Of a stretch of DNA of 9,334 nt, positions 5,784-9,334 are shown piece by piece (within the stretch, counting starts at the first letter, position 1; every line of letters starts with the position of its first letter). Location: positions 1-9,334 of the forward strand of contig JALSHX010000258.1 in assembly GCA_026982025.1 (NCBI GenBank), given 5' to 3'. The DNA is from Aquificaceae bacterium. GTDB lineage: Bacteria > Aquificota > Aquificia > Aquificales > Aquificaceae. The notes under the pieces are model-generated. The model saw only the letters and a program-made list of their open reading frames with translations. It did no database searches and was not told the DNA's origin. The translations under genes were made by a program, and so were the position numbers.

Positions 5784-6214
5784 TGCCCAATTTCAAAAAG
5801 CCTGACAACTATTATTTCTTTAAGTTTGTTGAACTGCTCATCGGTCAGAACCTTCTTGATGTACCTTATGCTTCTTGCGTTCATAAGTGAAAGCTCTGTT
5901 TTGAGGTAGGCAATGTCTGCCAAAACCCTTCTTAAATCTTCCTCACTGGAGCCGTTCAGGATCATCATCTTTGCTCTTCTATCAAGAAAGCTCAGAAGTT
6001 TTATGTTTTGCTCCACTTCTCTTTCGTGGTCCTTAACAAATCTTTTTAGTTTTCTTAATTGGTCCTCTTCTATTCCCAGCTGATCAGCGTACTTGAAAAC
6101 GAAGGGCATAAGGTAAATCCTTTCAACGAGAAACTTGTTTGAGTGGGTGTCTTGAGAAAGGGCTTGAGCGGTTGAAAGGAGGATGAGTGTGGTGATAAGG
6201 ACAACCTTTTTCAT
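5780..6214 (-). CDS. Secreted Spy/CpxP-like helical protein
   Basis: The 144-residue product has a clear signal peptide (MKKVV, hydrophobic ITTLILLSTAQA, likely cut after Ala18). The mature part is strongly helical and charged. It holds two segments resembling the LTxxQ motif of the Spy/CpxP/Zra family: LGIEEDQLRKLKRF at 46-59 and LTDEQFNKLKEI at 123-134. That family works in the periplasm as chaperones or as stress and metal sensors; the assignment rests on architecture and the LTDEQ motif and is moderate. The ATG is preceded by TATAAT 8 nt away and by no Shine-Dalgarno sequence. The stop overlaps the GTG of the phosphatase gene, and hisA diverges just 15 bp away. An envelope protein coupled to a cytoplasmic phosphatase suggests a shared stress role, which is inference. 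Confidence 0.75.
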   Translation of the reverse strand: MKKVVLITTLILLSTAQALSQDTHSNKFLVERIYLMPFVFKYADQLGIEEDQLRKLKRFVKDHEREVEQNIKLLSFLDRRAKMMILNGSSEEDLRRVLADIAYLKTELSLMNARSIRYIKKVLTDEQFNKLKEIIVVRLFEIGQ

Positions 6215-6218
6215 TTGT

Positions 6219-6224
6219 TATTAT
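6219..6224 (+). promoter_or_regulatory. -10-like element for hisA
   Basis: TATTAT is followed by 5 nt and the ATG at 6230. The whole gap between this ATG and the opposite start codon at 6214 is 15 bp of almost pure A/T, so the promoter must overlap the divergent gene. No Shine-Dalgarno sequence is present for either possible hisA ATG. Confidence 0.4.
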
Positions 6225-6228
6225 TATA
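6223..6228 (-). promoter_or_regulatory. -10 element for the Spy-like gene
   Basis: The minus strand reads TATAAT, then 8 nt, then the ATG at 6214, consistent with a start of transcription at or within a base or two of the ATG. It overlaps the hisA -10-like hexamer by 2 bp. Confidence 0.5.
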
Positions 6229-6229
6229 T

Positions 6230-6955
6230 ATGTCAAATAAAATGGATCTGACCAGTTTCCTGATTCCCGCAATTGACATAAGAAAGGGGGGTGTTGTAAG
6301 GCTCGTGAGGGGTGACTTTGCCGATCAAAGGACATATAACCTGAAGCCTTACGAAGTGGCGGAGGTTTTTGATTCGGCGGGATTCAGGAGAATTCATGTC
6401 ATTGACCTTGACGGAGCCCTTGAAGGAAAGCCGGTAAACCTTAAATCCATTTCAAAAATCAGAGCCTGTTTCAGGGGATACATTCAGGTCGGGGGCGGGC
6501 TGAGGGACCTTGATGGGGTCAAAATCTTGTTTGAAGAGGGGATAGATTACGCAATTGTAGGAACGGTTGCCTTTGAAAACAGAAGCGAGTTTGAGAAAAT
6601 TGTTTCCACTTACCCGGGAAGAATTATTCTATCCGTTGACACAAGGGGCGGATTTGTCTCAATAAGAGGCTGGAGGGAAAGTTCTCCTTTTACTCCCGAT
6701 GAAGTTTTAGAGGAGTTTGAAAGCTACCCTATCGGGGGATACCTTTGCACGGTAATTGAGAGAGACGGCACCCTTGAGGGTGTTGATGCCGAGTTTTACC
6801 GCAGGTTGAGGAAAAAGACGGGTAAACCTCTCCTCGCCTCCGGAGGTGTTTCTTCCCCTGATGATATCAAAGGGCTTGAAGAAGTTGTTGACGGCGTTGT
6901 TGTGGGAAGGGCTATATACGAGGGAAGGATACTTATTAAAGGGCTTGGTGTCTGA
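6230..6955 (+). CDS. hisA: Phosphoribosylformimino-5-aminoimidazole carboxamide ribotide isomerase
   Basis: HisA carries out the Amadori isomerisation of ProFAR to PRFAR, a cytoplasmic step of histidine synthesis. It is a (beta/alpha)8 barrel. Motifs in order are LIPAIDIRKGG with catalytic Asp16, VIDLDGAL, QVGGGLRD, IVGTVAFE, SVDTRGG with catalytic Asp137, and the phosphate loop ASGGVSSPDDI. Length from this start is 241 residues, as expected. Three starts are possible: TTG 6215, ATG 6230 and ATG 6242. I chose 6230 because a TATTAT lies 5 nt upstream, in the leaderless layout seen for other genes here. ATG 6242 would also give a normal protein four residues shorter. It stands alone rather than in a his operon. 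Its last 20 bp overlap the psiE-like gene on the other strand. Confidence 0.94.
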   Translation: MSNKMDLTSFLIPAIDIRKGGVVRLVRGDFADQRTYNLKPYEVAEVFDSAGFRRIHVIDLDGALEGKPVNLKSISKIRACFRGYIQVGGGLRDLDGVKILFEEGIDYAIVGTVAFENRSEFEKIVSTYPGRIILSVDTRGGFVSIRGWRESSPFTPDEVLEEFESYPIGGYLCTVIERDGTLEGVDAEFYRRLRKKTGKPLLASGGVSSPDDIKGLEEVVDGVVVGRAIYEGRILIKGLGV

Positions 6956-7370
6956 CCTGTGTAGGTGAAAACTTTACCGCTACAACTCTGAGGATCCCGA
7001 GGCTCGCTATCACGGCAACGAACGCCCCTGCTGTTTTAGGATCAATGTACTTGTCTGAGAATGTTATTACTATCAGTTCCCTTATGAAAAAAACGAGGGC
7101 TGTATCAACCACATAAGTGAGTTTTATTCTCCTGAACTCAAGGGCACTGATCAGCGTGATGAATATCTCGTATATTATCAAAAGGTTGAGGGTTTTTATT
7201 ATTAAGCCGTAGCTCAGGTCCTCAGCAAGGGGGAAGCTTTTCAGGGATTTTGCTGTAAAGATTATTATCCTCGCCGACTCAAGGACGAGCACAGCCCACA
7301 TCACCAGTTTTAAAAAGTGGAAAAACAGAGAGGAGGGAGACGCGGGAAGGGCCTTCATAAAGTCCTTCAT
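6936..7370 (-). CDS. PsiE-family (phosphate-starvation-inducible E-like) membrane protein
   Basis: The 144-residue protein has four predicted membrane helices, at about 15-40, 56-77, 86-104 and 114-133. Family-like features are the charged stretch ALEFRRIKLTYVVDTALVFF (76-95) followed by IRELIVITF (96-104), with Arg97 and Glu98 inside the third helix, and SLGILRVVAVKF (123-134). PsiE proteins are induced by phosphate starvation in E. coli but their biochemical role is not established. The ATG overlaps the hemerythrin stop as ATGA, so it is the third gene of the porin-hemerythrin-psiE run. Its 3' end runs 20 bp into hisA. The family call rests on the helix pattern and the Arg-Glu helix. Its place behind a phosphate-type porin and a Pho-box-like array supports it. 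Confidence 0.75.
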   Translation of the reverse strand: MKDFMKALPASPSSLFFHFLKLVMWAVLVLESARIIIFTAKSLKSFPLAEDLSYGLIIKTLNLLIIYEIFITLISALEFRRIKLTYVVDTALVFFIRELIVITFSDKYIDPKTAGAFVAVIASLGILRVVAVKFSPTQVRHQAL

Positions 7371-7825
7371 ATCTCTATAAGAGCCGTGGGAGGCTTCGCA
7401 GGATCCACCGTGTTTAACCTATCAATTAGACCCTTTTCAGCGAAGAATCTCCCGTACTTCTTGTCAGTTTTGTTTATGTGACCAAATAGCCATCCGAGGG
7501 CTATGGCCTGAAAGTGCCTTACAGCGAATTTATGCTCTGATCGGACGGCTTCAAGGCTTTCCCTGAAAAGCTTCTCTATAGCAAGGTGGGACCTCTGGTG
7601 ATCTTCGTACCACGGGTAGCCCATCAGGCTCATTATCTCCTCTTCGTGTCTCAGGTGCTTGATCAGATAAGGTATTATCACCTGTCTTGTGAAATTTTTT
7701 GCGTCTTTCGCGTCCCCGGATTCCATCATGCCCCTGAGAATGTTGAGCATTTTCAGGATAGCTCTGTGCTCTTCATCAAAGCACCAAACCCCCGTGTTCA
7801 AAGAATCTTCCCACTTAAGATCCAT
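7367..7825 (-). CDS. Bacteriohemerythrin
   Basis: A single-domain 152-residue hemerythrin with a non-haem di-iron centre that binds O2 (or senses redox state) in the cytoplasm. All seven expected iron ligands are present at the usual spacing: His20 (FDEEH), His57 and Glu61 (HLRHE), His76 and His80 (HQRSH), and His116 and Asp121 (HINKTD). The N-terminus WEDSLNTGV is typical. About 25 residues after Asp121 extend past the four-helix core (GRFFAEKGLIDRL and a Pro-rich tail). There is no signal peptide or fused sensor domain. It has a good ribosome-binding site (AGGGAGG, 7834-7840), sits 41 bp after the porin gene and overlaps the psiE-like gene by ATGA. It may supply or scavenge O2 for a microaerophile. 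Why it is linked to phosphate genes is unclear. Confidence 0.93.
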   Translation of the reverse strand: MDLKWEDSLNTGVWCFDEEHRAILKMLNILRGMMESGDAKDAKNFTRQVIIPYLIKHLRHEEEIMSLMGYPWYEDHQRSHLAIEKLFRESLEAVRSEHKFAVRHFQAIALGWLFGHINKTDKKYGRFFAEKGLIDRLNTVDPAKPPTALIEI

Positions 7826-7833
7826 CTTGCCAG

Positions 7834-7840
7834 CCTCCCT
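7834..7840 (-). promoter_or_regulatory. Ribosome-binding site of the bacteriohemerythrin gene
   Basis: On the minus strand AGGGAGG ends 8 nt before the ATG at 7825. It fixes the start and shows the mRNA extends upstream, in agreement with co-transcription from the porin gene. Confidence 0.7.
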
Positions 7841-7866
7841 TTATAACGGCGGCTTCTCGCCTTATC

Positions 7867-9006
7867 TCAGAAGTAGATTTGGGCCTGAATTTGGTGGACG
7901 GTTCTGGTTCTTTCACCCGCCTTCCTCAGAGAGAGCATGTTGTAAGCCCACTTTATCTTGTGGGACTTAATGTAGTGGTTGAAGCCCGCTGTAAAGTAGG
8001 TTTCCCTGTTTGAGCCGGTCTCAACCTGTTCGTATCTTATTGCAGGTTCAATTTTTCCCGGTTTGCCGAGGTTTACGAGATATCCTCCCTGAACGAACCA
8101 GCCCCTCTCCCGCTTCCCTAATTTCTCGTAGCTCATACTTACATACTCTGCGAGAAAGGATAAAACGCCCGGTCCCACGTTTAGCCTTGCAAAGAGGTCA
8201 GCCCCGGTAACCGTCGCACTCTCACCTCTGGTGGAATCAACATCAAAGGATCCGTTTTTAGCGTAAGACCCGCCGAGACTTACGACAGAACCTCTGTTCT
8301 TCTCCCCTATACCTGTGTCGTCCTTTTTCTTTTCTATAAAACCTGGTGGAGATACCTCAATCCGCACTCCGAGGAAGTTTCCGAGATTAACCCTTGAAGT
8401 TACGGTTGAACCGCCCGTTTTGTTTTTCTTTTCAATGGTTGATCCGTCTGACACAGCTACCATGTATCTGAGAATGCCCTCTTGTATCTTGCCGTGGATC
8501 ATGATCTGGTTTCCGTAGTAGTCTCCGAGCCACTTCTTGGCTGTTTCAGTGGAAACGGGTCTTTCAATGATTAGCTGTCTTGATGAGGATGTGAGGGAAA
8601 CCCTTGAGTAGGGTTTCTTCTTTTTACCTAAAAGAATGGAGAATTCATCGGTGATCTTCCAGTCCCCGTAGGCGTAAAGAACTCCGGGGCTGAAAGCGGT
8701 AAATCCTTTGCTTCCCTTTTTGTAATCGTAATCCCTTTCTCCCTTGTCCATCTCAAGGGTTATGTTTGTCTTTACCCATTTTCCGAAAGGAACACCTTTC
8801 CACTTCTTGCTGGCCTCAAGCCTTGCCCTCCTTATGTAGAAGTCGCTCCTCCGCTGGTAAGAACCTCCTGATTTAAAGATCTCACCCGCATCAAGTCTTG
8901 GCTGAATTCTCAGCTTGACCTTTAGGGATGGACTTCCTGTGTTGTCCTGTTCCATAGCATTGACGGCTCCCGCAAGTAGAGCGGAGGCAATTACAAGCTT
9001 TTTCAT
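7867..9006 (-). CDS. OprO/OprP-like (phosphate-selective type) outer-membrane porin
   Basis: A 379-residue beta-barrel protein. It begins MKKLVIASALLAGAVNA, a standard signal peptide cut after Ala17, and ends QIQAQIYF with the terminal Phe used for BAM-dependent insertion. The middle shows alternating hydrophobic/polar strands separated by Gly/Lys/Asp-rich turns. The segment RSDFYIRRARLEASKKW followed later by YAYGDW and LLGKKKKPYSRVSL resembles the OprO/OprP (phosphate-selective porin) family. Lys/Arg are abundant, which fits anion selectivity. The start at 9006 is set by AAGGAGGT 7 nt upstream; an ATG at 9027 lies upstream of that site and would put seven extra residues before the signal peptide. 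Binding specificity (phosphate, polyphosphate or another anion) cannot be read from sequence. It leads the hemerythrin and psiE-like genes and diverges from the response regulator across the Pho-box-like array. Confidence 0.85.
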   Translation of the reverse strand: MKKLVIASALLAGAVNAMEQDNTGSPSLKVKLRIQPRLDAGEIFKSGGSYQRRSDFYIRRARLEASKKWKGVPFGKWVKTNITLEMDKGERDYDYKKGSKGFTAFSPGVLYAYGDWKITDEFSILLGKKKKPYSRVSLTSSSRQLIIERPVSTETAKKWLGDYYGNQIMIHGKIQEGILRYMVAVSDGSTIEKKNKTGGSTVTSRVNLGNFLGVRIEVSPPGFIEKKKDDTGIGEKNRGSVVSLGGSYAKNGSFDVDSTRGESATVTGADLFARLNVGPGVLSFLAEYVSMSYEKLGKRERGWFVQGGYLVNLGKPGKIEPAIRYEQVETGSNRETYFTAGFNHYIKSHKIKWAYNMLSLRKAGERTRTVHQIQAQIYF

Positions 9007-9013
9007 TTCACCG

Positions 9014-9021
9014 ACCTCCTT
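9014..9021 (-). promoter_or_regulatory. Ribosome-binding site that sets the porin start
   Basis: AAGGAGGT on the minus strand, 7 nt before the ATG at 9006. Because it lies between two in-frame ATGs (9027 and 9006) it decides for the inner one. Confidence 0.85.
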
Positions 9022-9036
9022 GTGCATTTGGATAAG

Positions 9037-9042
9037 ATGCTA
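9037..9042 (-). promoter_or_regulatory. Possible -10 of the porin operon
   Basis: TAGCAT on the minus strand matches four of six -10 bases. It lies 11 bp downstream (in the minus direction) of the last TTAA unit, as expected for a promoter in which an activator array replaces the -35. It would give a short leader that contains the ribosome-binding site. Confidence 0.35.
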
Positions 9043-9053
9043 ACTGTGGTCTG

Positions 9054-9120
9054 TTAAAGTTCCTTTAAAGGTGGGTTAATCTTCGGTTAACGGATTTCTT
9101 AATCTTTTCTTAACGAACCC
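9054..9120. promoter_or_regulatory. Pho-box-like array: six TTAA-cored units at 11-bp spacing
   Basis: TTAA cores start at 9054, 9065, 9076, 9087, 9099 and 9110, with steps of 11, 11, 11, 12 and 11 bp. Units read TTAAAG, TTAAAG, TTAATC, TTAACG, TTAATC, TTAACG, each followed by about 5 bp. Two 23-bp halves alternate TTAATC then TTAACG. PhoP of Bacillus binds TTAACA-like hexamers at 11-bp steps, and enteric PhoB binds direct repeats of 11 bp. The setting, between a phosphate-type porin and a response regulator, fits. At the next 11-bp step (9121) the sequence CGGTCAT matches six of seven bases of the enteric half-site CTGTCAT. Confidence 0.65.
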
Positions 9121-9124
9121 CGGT

Positions 9125-9130
9125 CATAAC
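9125..9130 (+). promoter_or_regulatory. Possible -10 of the response-regulator gene
   Basis: CATAAC matches four of six -10 bases, 12 nt before the ATG at 9143, so the leader would be only a few bases. TTAATT at 9131-9136 is an alternative that would make the mRNA leaderless. No Shine-Dalgarno sequence is seen. The preceding array stands in the usual place of an activator site. Confidence 0.35.
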
Positions 9131-9142
9131 TTAATTACTGAA

Positions 9143-9334
9143 ATGGAGAGGATCTTTATCGTAGAAGACGATGAGGACATAGCCCTCGTGGTTTCCGAAA
9201 CCCTCAGGGCTGATGGTTATGCAACGAGCGTATTCGGGAGGGCAATGGATTTTTACAGGGCTGTTGAAGATCAGAAGCCTGACCTTGTTTTGATAGATGT
9301 TATGCTCCCTGACTTTGACGGTTTCAGGATCGGC
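9143..9334 (+). CDS. Response regulator, receiver domain (cut by window edge); possibly PhoB/PhoP-like
   Basis: The first 64 residues of a receiver domain are present. The acidic pocket is Glu8-Asp9-Asp10 in FIVEDDEDI, and the phosphoacceptor is Asp52 in DLVLIDVMLPDFDGF (47-61). This is the pattern of the OmpR/PhoB class, but the output domain lies outside the window, so the class is an inference. The ATG at 9143 lacks a Shine-Dalgarno sequence (TTACTGAA precedes it). Its upstream region is the 11-bp-spaced TTAA array shared with the divergent porin gene, which suggests autoregulation and control of the porin operon. A histidine kinase gene such as phoR might follow. Confidence 0.9.
   Translation, partial: MERIFIVEDDEDIALVVSETLRADGYATSVFGRAMDFYRAVEDQKPDLVLIDVMLPDFDGFRIG

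Noticed and set aside
6958..6982. An imperfect inverted repeat (TGTAGGTGAAA / TTTACCGCTACA) just after the hisA stop, considered as a terminator.
   Set aside because: Pairing needs two bulges, no T tract follows, and it lies in psiE-like coding sequence.
7840..7846. TATAAA on the minus strand as a separate promoter for bacteriohemerythrin.
   Set aside because: Transcription from it would begin inside or beyond the Shine-Dalgarno sequence at 7834-7840 and remove it, so an upstream start is more likely.
9007..9027. An upstream in-frame ATG for the porin.
   Set aside because: The ribosome-binding site lies after it, and the seven extra residues (MHKEVGE) would spoil the signal peptide.
1..9334. 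CRISPR arrays, insertion sequences, phage attachment sites, toxin-antitoxin or defence genes.
   Set aside because: I saw no spaced repeats of suitable length, no transposase or integrase motifs and no terminal inverted repeats. The 74-nt tRNA has no duplicated 3' end nearby.

Overview
The window looks like chromosomal DNA from a thermophilic member of the Aquificales (Aquifex/Hydrogenobacter/Hydrogenivirga-like). This is an inference from protein style (Lys/Glu-rich, AGA/AGG-dominated arginine), very tight gene packing with ATGA/GTGA overlaps, a GC-rich tRNA stem set, a DsrE-type sulfur gene and a tRNA placed inside a protein operon. No 16S or other phylogenetic marker is present. Almost every base is used: the longest gene-free stretch is the 136-bp region 9007-9142.

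Layout. (1) Bases 1-432, minus strand: the N-terminal part of a GspE/PilB-type secretion or pilus ATPase, cut by the window edge. (2) 453-750, plus: a DsrE-family sulfur-metabolism gene broken by a frameshift and probably by a small internal deletion. (3) 775-5044, plus: one compact apparent operon of housekeeping genes, queC (queuosine precursor), pyrD (pyrimidines), a secreted histidine-rich protein of unknown role, pncB (NAD salvage), tRNA-Arg(CCG), and a long-chain polyprenyl diphosphate synthase. (4) 5013-6214, minus: a secreted Spy/CpxP-like helical protein and a PP2C-type phosphatase joined by a GTGA overlap; the phosphatase end overlaps the prenyl synthase end by 32 bp. (5) 6230-6955, plus: hisA. 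(6) 6936-9006, minus: an OprO/OprP-like outer-membrane porin, a bacteriohemerythrin and a PsiE-family membrane protein. (7) 9143 to the right edge, plus: the start of a response-regulator receiver domain.

The most informative part is the right end. Between the phosphate-type porin and the response regulator lie six TTAA-cored units spaced 11, 11, 11, 12 and 11 bp apart. This is the spacing of PhoB/PhoP half-sites. Together with the porin and the PsiE-family gene it suggests a phosphate-starvation locus with a PhoB-like regulator, with a bacteriohemerythrin included in the same apparent operon.

A second theme is translation initiation. Genes at the head of a transcription unit (gspE, the dsrE-like gene, queC, the Spy-like gene, hisA, the regulator) lack a Shine-Dalgarno sequence and most have a TATAAT-like hexamer only 5-8 nt before the ATG, as expected for leaderless mRNAs. 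In two divergent pairs, the two -10 elements overlap inside a single AT-rich patch of 15-20 bp. Most internal operon genes, and the porin, instead carry Shine-Dalgarno sequences.
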